Below the pieces are notes generated by a model that saw only the letters and a program-made list of their open reading frames with translations, did no database searches and had not been told where the DNA came from. Position numbers and translations under genes: made by a program. 64,000 nucleotides of DNA from the NCBI GenBank assembly GCA_016124575.1, contig WGNM01000023.1, positions 62,001-126,000 on the forward strand, read 5' to 3'. Origin of the DNA: Cryomorphaceae bacterium (GTDB lineage: Bacteria > Bacteroidota > Bacteroidia > Flavobacteriales_D > Sanyastnellaceae). Of the stretch, positions 35,388-43,849 are shown one piece after another (position 1 is the first letter of the stretch; every line of letters starts with the position of its first letter).

Positions 35388-35458
35388 AGGTCCCGAGCGG
35401 ATTCGAACCGCTGTAGCAGGTTTTGCAGACCTGAGCCTAGCCACTCGGCCACAGGACC
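35388..35458 (-). tRNA. tRNA-Cys (anticodon GCA)
   Basis: The minus strand folds into a full cloverleaf: acceptor GGTCCTG with CGGGACC, anticodon stem CAGGT/ACCTG with loop CTGCAAA (anticodon GCA), and T arm AGCGGTTCGAATCCGCT. The unpaired base 73 is U, as expected for cysteine tRNA. The CCA end is not encoded. Length is 71 bases. Confidence 0.96.
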
Positions 35459-35588
35459 AGTTTTCTAAACGGATGGCAAATATAATAATTCTTCAAACGT
35501 TTTCAACAGCTAGTACTCAAGTTGAAAAAGAAAGTTTCAGATCCATTCGAAGTTTTTTGCTTTGCACTGATTATCAACGCCTTTCATT

Positions 35589-35621
35589 TTTGTCTGGTCG
35601 CACTGTAAATCTGTATCTTCG
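35589..35621 (+). promoter_or_regulatory. Promoter of pssA-purS
   Basis: TTTG at 35589-35592, a 21-base spacer and TATCTTCG at 35614-35621 fit the -33/-7 layout with one deviation. The box ends 4 bases before the first ATG, so the transcript may be leaderless or nearly so. Confidence 0.5.
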
Positions 35622-35625
35622 CCGC

Positions 35626-36324
35626 ATGGCTATGAAGCGACTCATTCCGAACGGACTAACACTGCTAAATGCATCATTGGGTGGATTGGCCATCATTCTT
35701 TTGCTTCGGTTTCAAGATGTCGAAACGGCTTGTATGTGCATTCTTGGCGCTGCGATTGCCGATTTTTTCGATGGCTTCGCTGCGCGGATGTTAAATGTTG
35801 CTGGTCCACTTGGTAAACAGCTAGATTCTCTGGCAGATGCCATTTCTTTTGGAGTCTTCCCTGCATTACTCGGGGTTTTTACCCTCGAAAACATTGGTGT
35901 CGATTCCTGGGTGATGTTCACTCCTCTCATCATTCTACCTGCTTCGGTATATCGATTGGCTAATTTCAATATCGACACCAGACAAACACATGGTTTCATT
36001 GGCATGCCAACGCCAGCAGTGACGTTGTTATGGGTTGGTATAGCAATGACCATTTACTCACTCGGTTTTCAATTCGCGTGGCTGCCTTTTGGCATCGTTG
36101 TGGCAGCAATCGCTTCGGCTTACCTGCTTAACGCAAACATTCCTATGCTATCAATGAAAATTGCTGGTGGTAAATTAAGTCGGTCACAAGCCATTCTTAT
36201 CGCTATTTCAATCGCGACATACGCTATTGTATATTTGCTTGCACGAAATCCTTGGGCGCCCGTGCCCTTTATACTACTTTTGTATCCGATTATTTCTGTT
36301 ATAACCAGAACGAAACACGCATGA
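35626..36324 (+). CDS. pssA: CDP-diacylglycerol--serine O-phosphatidyltransferase
   Basis: This inner-membrane enzyme makes phosphatidylserine, the precursor of phosphatidylethanolamine. The CDP-alcohol phosphotransferase signature is complete: DFFDGFAAR, then eight residues, G, three residues, D, three residues, D (GPLGKQLDSLAD). About 7 membrane helices fill the 232 residues. ATG codons at 35626 and 35632 are both possible starts. The frame is open back to 35113 only because it runs through the tandem repeats and antisense to tRNA-Cys, so the long version is rejected. The stop overlaps the purS start (ATGA). Confidence 0.94.
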   Translation: MAMKRLIPNGLTLLNASLGGLAIILLLRFQDVETACMCILGAAIADFFDGFAARMLNVAGPLGKQLDSLADAISFGVFPALLGVFTLENIGVDSWVMFTPLIILPASVYRLANFNIDTRQTHGFIGMPTPAVTLLWVGIAMTIYSLGFQFAWLPFGIVVAAIASAYLLNANIPMLSMKIAGGKLSRSQAILIAISIATYAIVYLLARNPWAPVPFILLLYPIISVITRTKHA

Positions 36325-36572
36325 AATTCAGAGCTGAAATAGACATTATGCCGCTTGAGGCACTTTTAGACCCTCAAGGTAAAGCGGTGAGCAATAACAT
36401 GAAAAACATCGGCCTTGCTGAGATTTCAAATGTCCGCATCGGAAAACACATCACCCTTGCTCTAGAAGCTGCCGACAAAGCTACCGCTGAAGCCAAAGTG
36501 AAAGAGGCTTGCGAAAAACTGCTCGCAAATCAAATCATGGAATACTTCAGCTTTAAAGTTGAAGAGGCCTGA
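36321..36572 (+). CDS. purS: Phosphoribosylformylglycinamidine synthase, PurS subunit
   Basis: PurS is the small subunit that bridges PurL and PurQ in the fourth step of purine synthesis. The 83-residue protein begins MKFRAEIDIMPLEALLDPQG and has the conserved ISNVRIGKHITLALE. It ends in NQIMEYFSFKV, which fits PurS. The ATG at 36321 overlaps the pssA stop. PurL and PurQ are not in view. The gene ends flush with the convergent gene at 36573. Confidence 0.92.
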   Translation: MKFRAEIDIMPLEALLDPQGKAVSNNMKNIGLAEISNVRIGKHITLALEAADKATAEAKVKEACEKLLANQIMEYFSFKVEEA

Positions 36573-37043
36573 TCACAAAAGGTCCAAAGCCATCATCAAA
36601 GCAAATATCTCAGGCACGCTCGGAGTTCCTGAAATAGTAAACAGGCGATCGAAAATTATTTTACTGTCGCCTTTATAAATACCTCCTTGATGTAGGGTAT
36701 ACAAAGCGTCCAATGAAAAGGTGCTATCTCCTTGGTAAATGACGCCGTCTTTGAACGTGTACAAAACATCCAAGCTGAAGCGGCTATCAACAGGGTATAA
36801 CTTGCCATTTCGAACGGTAAAAAGCAAATCGAAGGTGGAAGTAGAATAGCCTTTGAAAATCTTCTCGTTGGCAATGGTCAACACAGCATCCATGCGAAAC
36901 CTTGAGCTGCCCTCGTTCAATACCCCATCTTCTATATTGAAAAGCATCTCTCCAAAAAACATGCGTTCATTGGGAAATACGCTAACCTGTCCGAAAAGGC
37001 GAACGGTGGCAATCAACAATAGACAAACAAGTACATTTCTCAT
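36573..37043 (-). CDS. Secreted five-repeat protein, beta-flower-like
   Basis: This protein has 156 residues. A signal peptide (1-19) is followed by five uninterrupted 20-residue repeats at 36-55, 56-75, 76-95, 96-115 and 116-135. The consensus is T-x-x-D/N-G-x-I/L-Y-x-G-D-S-x-F-x-L-D-x-L-F/Y, for example TFKDGVIYQGDSTFSLDALY. The short strand-turn-strand pattern and five-fold count resemble proteins described as 5-fold beta-flower. That is inference from pattern, not from a search. It lies 9 bases after pgk on the same strand, so it is probably cotranscribed with it. Confidence 0.8.
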   Translation of the reverse strand: MRNVLVCLLLIATVRLFGQVSVFPNERMFFGEMLFNIEDGVLNEGSSRFRMDAVLTIANEKIFKGYSTSTFDLLFTVRNGKLYPVDSRFSLDVLYTFKDGVIYQGDSTFSLDALYTLHQGGIYKGDSKIIFDRLFTISGTPSVPEIFALMMALDLL

Positions 37044-37052
37044 ATTCTTCGC

Positions 37053-38240
37053 TTACTCGCGGATGGCAGCTATTCCAGGCAGCTCTATACCTTCAAGGTA
37101 CTCCAGCATGGCTCCCCCTCCTGTCGACACATAACTAACGCGTTCTGCTAGTCCAAACTTGTTCACTGCAGCAACCGAGTCTCCACCGCCAACCAAAGTG
37201 AATGTCTCACCAGCAGTGGCATCAACAAGGGCATCCGCCACTGCGCGGGTTCCATGGGCAAAAGCATCCATTTCAAAAACGCCCATTGGTCCGTTCCACA
37301 ACACTGTTTTACTGCTTTTGATCACTTCCGCGTAAGCGTCTTCCGTTTTCGGACCGATATCAAGTCCCATCCACCCGTCTGGAATGGCTGTAGAATCTAC
37401 AATTTGAGTGTTCGCATCGGCAGAAAAGGCATCCGCGATCAGCGTATCTTGTGGAATGTGAATTTTCACGCCTTTGGCAATGGCTTTCGCTGATATTTCA
37501 CGAGCTTTCTCAAGGTACTCATCTTCCACTAAACTATTTCCAATGGTTCCTCCTTGCGACTTTATGAAGGTATATGCCATACCGCCACCTATCAAAACGG
37601 CGTCAACACGGTCGATCAAGTTCTCAAGTATGGTGATCTTCGATGAAACTTTTGCTCCACCTACAATAGCGGTTACAGGCTTGTCTTTGCTATTCAACAC
37701 GCGCTCAACATTCAACACTTCGTTCTCCATCAAGAAACCGAACATCTTATCATGTGGGAAGAAACGTGCAATAATGGCAGTGCTTGCATGGGCTCTGTGA
37801 GCCGTTCCAAATGCGTCGTTCACATACACATCCCCGCTCTCTGCCAATTGTCCGGCAAAAAACTCATCGCCTTTCTCTTCTTCTTTGTGAAATCGTAAGT
37901 TTTCGAGCAAAACCACCTTACCCGATCCTAAATTCGCTGTCAGTTTCAAAGCAGCATCGCCAATACAATCTTCAGCAAACATTACAGGTTGACCAATTAA
38001 TTTCTCAACGGTCGGCAAAATATGTATGAGTGAAAACTGCGGGTCTACTCCTTTAGGCCGGCCTAAATGCGACATCAAAACAACGCTTCCTCCACAAGCA
38101 AGAATATGCTTGATGGTAGGCACTGCAGCGCGTATGCGGGTGTCATCCGTTACTTCGAACTGGTCGTTGAGAGGTACGTTGAAGTCAACGCGGACAAGTG
38201 CACGACGTCCGCTGAAATCGTATGATGAAAGGTTTGCCAT
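37053..38240 (-). CDS. pgk: Phosphoglycerate kinase
   Basis: Pgk transfers phosphate from 1,3-bisphosphoglycerate to ADP in glycolysis. The 395-residue enzyme has the N-terminal substrate motif ALVRVDFNVPLND, LMSHLGRPKG, the hinge region and the C-terminal nucleotide motif FTLVGGGDSVAA. I chose the ATG at 38240 (MANLSSYDFSGRRALVR) over an upstream ATG that adds 11 unrelated residues. A TATATTTG -7 box precedes it. Confidence 0.97.
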   Translation of the reverse strand: MANLSSYDFSGRRALVRVDFNVPLNDQFEVTDDTRIRAAVPTIKHILACGGSVVLMSHLGRPKGVDPQFSLIHILPTVEKLIGQPVMFAEDCIGDAALKLTANLGSGKVVLLENLRFHKEEEKGDEFFAGQLAESGDVYVNDAFGTAHRAHASTAIIARFFPHDKMFGFLMENEVLNVERVLNSKDKPVTAIVGGAKVSSKITILENLIDRVDAVLIGGGMAYTFIKSQGGTIGNSLVEDEYLEKAREISAKAIAKGVKIHIPQDTLIADAFSADANTQIVDSTAIPDGWMGLDIGPKTEDAYAEVIKSSKTVLWNGPMGVFEMDAFAHGTRAVADALVDATAGETFTLVGGGDSVAAVNKFGLAERVSYVSTGGGAMLEYLEGIELPGIAAIRE

Positions 38241-38256
38241 ATAAAACTTGAAAAGA

Positions 38257-38264
38257 CAAATATA
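38257..38264 (-). promoter_or_regulatory. -7 promoter box for pgk
   Basis: On the minus strand this reads TATATTTG, an exact TAnnTTTG box, 16 bases before the pgk ATG. Confidence 0.5.
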
Positions 38265-38339
38265 AGGTTTCAAAGGGTGACACTTTTTGAGTTCATTAAA
38301 ATCGTTTGACTTGTGTATCTTGAACCAACCTTTTGACTC

Positions 38340-40523
38340 ATGAGAATCGCTTTAGTACTAACCTTTCTTCTAACATCACTGGCAAGTTTTGCCTCGCACA
38401 TTGTGGGTGGGGTAATTCACTATGAATGTTTGGGTGGTGATCAATATGAAATTACCCTCTACGTTTACCGCGACTGCAATCCGGGCAATTCGCAATACGA
38501 CAACAACCCTGTTATCGGTATTTATGAAAACAGCACTTTGGTGACATCGCTGACCTTGAGCCTAGCCAATGCCCTCGTTACAACGTTACCGCTTGACACC
38601 GGCGATCCTTGTCTGGTTCCTCCCGATAATGTTTGCGTTCAACAGGCGATCTACAGCGGTATTGTGACGATTCCTCCTTCAGCAATTGGCTATACCCTGG
38701 CCTATCAACGCTGCTGCAGAAACACTACGATCTTGAATGTCCCTGCTGCTGGCGACAACCTCGGAAGTACTTTCTTCGCTCAAATCCCTCCTACTTCGCA
38801 AGCTGTCTGCAACAGCAATCCGTTGTTCAATAACCTGCCTCCTGTGCTGCTGTGTGCAAACCAGCCGTTTGTCTTTGATCACGCGGCTACCGACCTCAAC
38901 GGCGATTCGTTGGCGTATAAATTTTGCAACCCAAAAGATGGCGGAATCCCAGGTGTTCAAATGAATCCACCTACCGCTCCACCGTATATGGATGTGAGTT
39001 GGAATGCGACGTTCTCTACCGACTATCCAATCACCTCAGCACCTGCCTTTACGTTGGATCCCGTGACCGGATTGCTCACAGGAACGCCAAATCAAGTAGG
39101 CCAATATGTTGTCGGCATTTGTGTAGAAGAATACCGAAATGGGGTGCTGATATCGAATACCAATCGAGATTTCCAGTTTAATGTGGTGCTGTGCGGACAA
39201 GCGACAATTGCTTTTTTAGACGATCTGCCCCAATGTCAAGGACTGGATTTCCAGTTCCAAAATGGTTCTGCAGGTGCGAATACCTTTTTCTGGGATTTTG
39301 GTACAGAAGAAAATGATACAAGCATCGAAGCCAATCCTGCTTTTGCATATCCCGACACAGGCACCTACGTTGTAACTCTTGTAGCAAATCCGGGAGGTGT
39401 ATGCGCCGATACAGTCACCACAACCGTCTATGCCTATCCTCCGGTTGATGCTAGTTTTTCGGTCATCGGCGGCGATTGTGGCAATGGCGGACGAACATTC
39501 ATTGCCACACCTGATAGCACGTATGGAGAAGGATACACGTACAACTGGAGCTTCGGTGCCAATGCAAATCCACCCTCATCCAATGACAACAACCCGGTTA
39601 ACTTCACATTGCTAAACCCTGGATTGAATCAGACGCTACTCGAAATTTCTGTCGGCCCGTGCACTTCAACCCAACAGTTAAGCATAAATGTCGACCCGTT
39701 CCCCCAGGCCGTGATAGAAGAACAAACTGTATTCTGTGGTGACTTGTTTTTGGAGTTTCAAAACGGCTCATCCAATGCCAGTAGTTTTCTGTGGAATTTC
39801 GGTCACGTTGGTAACAATACATCAACCCTCGAGAACCCATCGCACGTGTTTCCAAATACGGGAAGCTTCAACATAAGCATGATTGCTGACCCCGGTTCAG
39901 ATTGCGCTGATACTGCCTTTACAACGGTTCAGATTCTACCCGCCGACCCCATCACTTTGCAATATAGCCTCGCCATTCCAGGCCCTTGCGACACCATCAA
40001 CCGCCTCGATATGCTCTTCACGGGGGCTGGCGCCGATGAAATAACATGGGACACCGGTGATGGTAACATTTATAGCGGAACAAGCTCAACAAACACCTAT
40101 CAAAACGATGGATTTTATACCGTAACAATCACAGCATACAATGCTTTGTGCGAACTAACAGAATCCGACGCAGTCGAAATTTATATTAGTGCTGAGCCCC
40201 TTGATCTGCCTCTAGCTTTGCCGAATGTCTTCAGTCCGAACCGGGACAGCCATAACGACACGTTCATTCCATACTTCGAAATAACACCGGGAGTTCCTGC
40301 CACTTTACCCGGAAACCGCACTGTTTTCGACTACTTAGAAGATTATACATTGCTCATTTACAATCGCTGGGGCGCTTTGATTTATGACTCTCTAAACAAC
40401 AAACCCGGTTGGGATGGTGGCGATTATCCTGATGGAACGTACTATGCAATCATCAGCTACAAAAGAGCTTGTTTAGACACCAATAGCACAGAAAAAGGCA
40501 TTCATTTCACACTCCTGAGGTAG
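38340..40523 (+). CDS. Secreted PKD-domain protein with T9SS type B sorting domain
   Basis: This protein has 727 residues. A signal peptide (about 1-18) precedes an N-terminal domain (about 20-280) that opens with SHIVGGVIHYECLGGDQYEI and contains paired cysteines (QRCCRN). This opening is common in gliding-motility-associated surface proteins of Bacteroidota. Two or three PKD repeats follow (TFFWDFGTEEND, SFLWNFGHVGN, EITWDTGDG). The C-terminus (LPNVFSPNRDSHNDTFIPY, NRWGALIYDS, PGWDGG) is a T9SS type B domain. It probably is an exported adhesin-like protein. Confidence 0.92.
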   Translation: MRIALVLTFLLTSLASFASHIVGGVIHYECLGGDQYEITLYVYRDCNPGNSQYDNNPVIGIYENSTLVTSLTLSLANALVTTLPLDTGDPCLVPPDNVCVQQAIYSGIVTIPPSAIGYTLAYQRCCRNTTILNVPAAGDNLGSTFFAQIPPTSQAVCNSNPLFNNLPPVLLCANQPFVFDHAATDLNGDSLAYKFCNPKDGGIPGVQMNPPTAPPYMDVSWNATFSTDYPITSAPAFTLDPVTGLLTGTPNQVGQYVVGICVEEYRNGVLISNTNRDFQFNVVLCGQATIAFLDDLPQCQGLDFQFQNGSAGANTFFWDFGTEENDTSIEANPAFAYPDTGTYVVTLVANPGGVCADTVTTTVYAYPPVDASFSVIGGDCGNGGRTFIATPDSTYGEGYTYNWSFGANANPPSSNDNNPVNFTLLNPGLNQTLLEISVGPCTSTQQLSINVDPFPQAVIEEQTVFCGDLFLEFQNGSSNASSFLWNFGHVGNNTSTLENPSHVFPNTGSFNISMIADPGSDCADTAFTTVQILPADPITLQYSLAIPGPCDTINRLDMLFTGAGADEITWDTGDGNIYSGTSSTNTYQNDGFYTVTITAYNALCELTESDAVEIYISAEPLDLPLALPNVFSPNRDSHNDTFIPYFEITPGVPATLPGNRTVFDYLEDYTLLIYNRWGALIYDSLNNKPGWDGGDYPDGTYYAIISYKRACLDTNSTEKGIHFTLLR

Positions 40524-40634
40524 CACTTAACTTATCAACAGCCTCTTATACAAGAAAAAAAGACACAGATATTCCTTCTAGCGCAATGCAAAGTCGCGGG
40601 AAGCGTTAACTTCGCATATAAATCAATCATCATT

Positions 40635-41513
40635 ATGAATAACAAAGGATACATCGGCGTCATCGTTGCTCTTTTGCTGGTATGCGCTTATCTGGGTTTT
40701 AATCTGTCTAAAAAACAGGATGTCATCGAAGTTCAAGCAGAGGAAGTTGCTGATCTTGGCGTTGAGCGTCGTGAGCTAGAACTTGAACTGCAAAAGATGA
40801 TGTTCAGCTACGACACCCTGCAAACAGAAAACACCGTTTTGATGGCAGAAATGGCCGCTCAAAAAAGTCAAATTGAAGACCTGCTTAAAAAAGTTAAAGA
40901 CAAAGACTGGAGCGTGAGCAAGTTGAAAAAAGAGACCAACACCTTACGCGAAATCATGAAAGGCTATGTTGTAACAATCGACTCGCTAAACCAACTCAAT
41001 CAGGCATTGATGGCTGAAAACAGTGAAATGCGCGATCGTGTGGCGACCGTTGAAGGCGAGAAAGAGAACTTGCTGAACAGACAACAAAACATGGAGGGCA
41101 TTATTGCTACCGGACAAATATTGCAAGCCGTTGGCATCAGCGCGCAAGCTATCAATTTGCGAAATAGTGGAAAACAGGTGGAAACATCTCGGGCTTCAAA
41201 AACCGAAATGATCAAAGCGTGTTTCACCGTGATTGAAAACAAAATCGCAAAGCCAGGCACCAAAAACATCTACCTCCGTATCATCGGGCCCGATGGAAAA
41301 GTTCTTCCTTCTTCAGAAGCCAATGCTAGCCGAGAATTCGATGGCGAAGGCACGCAACCTTACAGCGTGGCTCGTTCAATCGACTACAATAACAAAATGA
41401 TGGACGTTTGTGTGTTCTACACAGTATCAAACGAAATCAACGATGGCGATTATAAAGTGTTCGTTTATGAAGATTCTCATAAAATTGGTAGCTACGATTT
41501 GATACTTAAGTAG
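40635..41513 (+). CDS. Membrane-anchored coiled-coil protein of unknown function
   Basis: This protein has 292 residues. It has an N-terminal membrane helix (about 5-23), a long coiled coil (about 30-150; VEVQAEEVADLG through LMAENSEMRDRVATVEGEKE) and a globular beta-rich end (about 185-292). That end carries YLRIIGPDGKVLPSS and a terminal YDLILK strand. I have no name for the end domain, although this layout is common in Bacteroidota. The gene is a single unit with its own terminator. Confidence 0.8.
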   Translation: MNNKGYIGVIVALLLVCAYLGFNLSKKQDVIEVQAEEVADLGVERRELELELQKMMFSYDTLQTENTVLMAEMAAQKSQIEDLLKKVKDKDWSVSKLKKETNTLREIMKGYVVTIDSLNQLNQALMAENSEMRDRVATVEGEKENLLNRQQNMEGIIATGQILQAVGISAQAINLRNSGKQVETSRASKTEMIKACFTVIENKIAKPGTKNIYLRIIGPDGKVLPSSEANASREFDGEGTQPYSVARSIDYNNKMMDVCVFYTVSNEINDGDYKVFVYEDSHKIGSYDLILK

Positions 41514-41536
41514 TCTAACATCGCATCTACAAAATT

Positions 41537-41567
41537 AAAAGCGTCACCCACAAAGTGACGCTTTTTT
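41537..41567 (+). terminator. Intrinsic terminator after the coiled-coil gene
   Basis: A perfect 11-bp stem AAAAGCGTCAC with GTGACGCTTTT (41537-41547, 41555-41565) closes a 7-base loop and ends in a T run. Confidence 0.9.
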
Positions 41568-41595
41568 GTATCCATTTTCTTCTCACTTTGGCTGT

Positions 41596-41961
41596 ATGGA
41601 AACAACATCTGCCATTGGAGAAGAAGGAGAGGAAATAGCCGCAAACTACCTCGCTTCTGCCGGTTACGAAATAAAAGCGAAGCGTTGGCGATTGGGAAAA
41701 AACGAAGTTGACATCATTGCTTTTAAAAACAATACCGTTTGCTTTGTAGAAGTCAAGTTGCGGAAATCGACCACTGTAGCAAAACCCTGGCAAGCTGTGA
41801 ATCGAGCAAAACAAAAAAGCATTATTCGCTGCGCGGATGCCTATTTGAGATGGCACACCCGAGGAGACAGTGAGGCCCGTTTCGATGTTATCTCCATAAC
41901 AGGACCAGCCCCCAATTATCAAATAGAACACATCGAACACGCCTTTTACGCCACCATGTAA
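41596..41961 (+). CDS. yraN: YraN/UPF0102 family nuclease-like protein
   Basis: This protein has 121 residues of the restriction-endonuclease-like fold. GEEGEEIAANYLASAGYEI, then VDIIAFKNNTVCFVEVKLRK holds the D-x(n)-E-x-K catalytic pattern (D38, E52 and K54 approximately). The biological role of UPF0102 proteins is not settled; Holliday-junction-type nuclease activity has been suggested. I chose the ATG at 41596, because the earlier frame start lies in the terminator. Confidence 0.9.
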   Translation: METTSAIGEEGEEIAANYLASAGYEIKAKRWRLGKNEVDIIAFKNNTVCFVEVKLRKSTTVAKPWQAVNRAKQKSIIRCADAYLRWHTRGDSEARFDVISITGPAPNYQIEHIEHAFYATM

Positions 41962-41980
41962 ACCTCTCGCGACATATCCG

Positions 41981-41988
41981 TACCTTTG
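41981..41988 (+). promoter_or_regulatory. -7 promoter box for rluB
   Basis: TACCTTTG, an exact consensus box, ends 16 bases before the rluB ATG. Confidence 0.55.
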
Positions 41989-42004
41989 TGAACTGAATTC
42001 AGTC

Positions 42005-43054
42005 ATGAGCAAAAAACCAACAACAGGAGGTCGCCAACGTCAAGATGGTACCGCACGCAAAACAAGATCAACCAAGCCCGATGGGCCTGTAACGCGATCG
42101 TCAGCTTCAGCGCCGTCTCGAACCAAAAAGTCTGACGGTGACGACCGCAAAAAACCGTTGCGGAAAACGAGTGCTACAGAAGAAAAGCGCCCCGCTGCAA
42201 AACGCCCCGGTTCTAAACCAGATTTTAAAGACGGAAAACGCGACTTCAAAGGAGGGAAACCGTTTGGAAAGACTTACGGCAAACCGTTCGACAAGAAGAA
42301 AAAAACGATTAAAAAAAGCACTACACCACCCGATGAAAACACTGAGATTCGTCTCAACCGATTCATCGCAAATAGCGGTATTTGCTCACGACGCGATGCC
42401 GATGTTATGATCACTACCGGTGTAGTATCTGTGAATGGCATCATTGTAACTGAACTGGGTACAAAAGTGACCACCAAAGACGTTGTGAAATATGACGGAC
42501 ATACCATCCGCCCAGAGAAAAAGCAGTACATACTGTTGAACAAGCCAAAGAACTTCTTAGCAACATTCGAAGATCCGAAAGGACGAAACACAGTAATGCA
42601 ACTCATCAAAGGAGCTACAAAAGAAGTTGTATTCCCTGTTGGCAAAATGGATCGCAGTGCGATGGGCTTGATACTGTTCACCAACGATGAAGACATGGCC
42701 AAACGCCTTCTTTCTCCTACTAGCAACGTCAAAAACATCTTTCACGTCGCTACTCGTGAAAAAATGAAACCGTCGCACATCGATGAAATTCGCGCGGGTG
42801 TTACCCTAGATGATGGACTCGTTAAAATCGACCAAATCAGCTTCGTTGGCGATGGTCAAAACTTCCACGAAGTGGGAATTGAATTGAGATCGGGCCGCCC
42901 CAACATTGTGAAACGTATTTTCGATCATTTCGGATATAATATAACGAAGTTGGATAGAGTGGTGCTAGCTGGACTAACGAAAAAAGACCTACCGAGAGGA
43001 CATTGGAGACCGCTCACACAGGAAGAAATTAGCTTTTTGTACATGAACAGCTAA
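42005..43054 (+). CDS. rluB: rRNA pseudouridine synthase (RluB/RsuA family) with basic N-terminal extension
   Basis: This protein has 349 residues. The first about 113 residues are a low-complexity K/R/G/P/T tail, likely disordered and RNA-binding. An S4 RNA-binding domain follows (about 115-175; LNRFIANSGICSRRDADVMI). The catalytic domain has the active aspartate in VGKMDRSAMGLILFTND near residue 217, where most relatives read GRLD. The C-terminus ends in LPRGHWRPLTQEE, typical of the family. It should modify a uridine in 23S rRNA; the exact site is not readable. Confidence 0.92.
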   Translation: MSKKPTTGGRQRQDGTARKTRSTKPDGPVTRSSASAPSRTKKSDGDDRKKPLRKTSATEEKRPAAKRPGSKPDFKDGKRDFKGGKPFGKTYGKPFDKKKKTIKKSTTPPDENTEIRLNRFIANSGICSRRDADVMITTGVVSVNGIIVTELGTKVTTKDVVKYDGHTIRPEKKQYILLNKPKNFLATFEDPKGRNTVMQLIKGATKEVVFPVGKMDRSAMGLILFTNDEDMAKRLLSPTSNVKNIFHVATREKMKPSHIDEIRAGVTLDDGLVKIDQISFVGDGQNFHEVGIELRSGRPNIVKRIFDHFGYNITKLDRVVLAGLTKKDLPRGHWRPLTQEEISFLYMNS

Positions 43055-43119
43055 GGTTTACTTCCTTTAACATGTTCATTCGCCACATATCTTATATTTA
43101 CAAACTGAAAATTTGAACT

Positions 43120-43842
43120 GTGTCTGATAGCCTGGTAATCATCCCAACATACAATGAAAAAGAAAATGTAGAAGCCATCGTACGCAAGGTTTTCTCCTTG
43201 ACGGTGCCCCTGCATATTCTCATTGTTGATGACAGTTCTCCCGATGGTACTGCAGGCATAGTAAAGAGATTGATGGCCGAGTTTCCCGGTGCGCTTCACA
43301 TCCTCGAAAGATCAGGAAAACAAGGACTCGGCACGGCATACATCGCTGGATTTCATTGGGGGTTAGGCCGCGGTTATACCTACCTCTTTGAGATGGATGC
43401 CGACTTCTCCCACAACCCCGACGACCTTGTCCGCTTGCGTGAAGCATGCATCGCGGGCGCTGATTTTGCCATCGGCTCGCGGTACGTTAAAGGTGGTAAA
43501 GTCGACAACTGGCCTATGAATCGCGTGCTGATGAGCTATTTCGCGAGCGTATACGTCAACCTCATTCTTTGGATGGGCATTCGCGACTGCACAGCAGGAT
43601 TCAAATGCTATCACCGCAATGTTTTACGGGCGATTGACCTATCCGACATCCGATTCATCGGGTATGCTTTTCAAATCGAAATGAAATACAAAGCTCAACG
43701 TCTGGGCTTCAAGGCGAAAGAAGTTCCCATTACATTTGTTGACCGCCAATTCGGAGAAAGTAAAATGAGCATGGGAATTTTCAAAGAGGCCTTTTGGGGT
43801 GTGCTGAAAATGCGGTTCATGCCGGTGAAAAGAGCCAAATAA
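43120..43842 (+). CDS. Polyprenol monophosphomannose synthase-like glycosyltransferase (GT2)
   Basis: This protein has 240 residues. It is a GT-A glycosyltransferase like Dpm1, moving mannose or a similar sugar from GDP-sugar to a polyprenyl phosphate at the cytoplasmic face. The motifs VIIPTYNEKENVEAIV, ILIVDDSSPDGT, LFEMDADFSHNPD (DxD) and DCTAGFKCYHRNVL are characteristic. No C-terminal membrane helices are present. The start is a GTG at 43120, with no nearer ATG before the first strand. It lies 7 bases before pyrC. Confidence 0.9.
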   Translation: MSDSLVIIPTYNEKENVEAIVRKVFSLTVPLHILIVDDSSPDGTAGIVKRLMAEFPGALHILERSGKQGLGTAYIAGFHWGLGRGYTYLFEMDADFSHNPDDLVRLREACIAGADFAIGSRYVKGGKVDNWPMNRVLMSYFASVYVNLILWMGIRDCTAGFKCYHRNVLRAIDLSDIRFIGYAFQIEMKYKAQRLGFKAKEVPITFVDRQFGESKMSMGIFKEAFWGVLKMRFMPVKRAK

Positions 43843-43849
43843 AACGACT

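Noticed and set aside
35113-35625. Long N-terminal extension of pssA
   Set aside because: The open frame runs through the tandem repeats and antisense to tRNA-Cys. The 134-135 bp units merely stay open, and a promoter lies just before the ATG at 35626.
43055-43100. Terminator after rluB from ATGAACA and TGTTCAT
   Set aside because: A 7-bp stem with a loop of over 20 bases that includes the stop codon and has no U tract is too weak.
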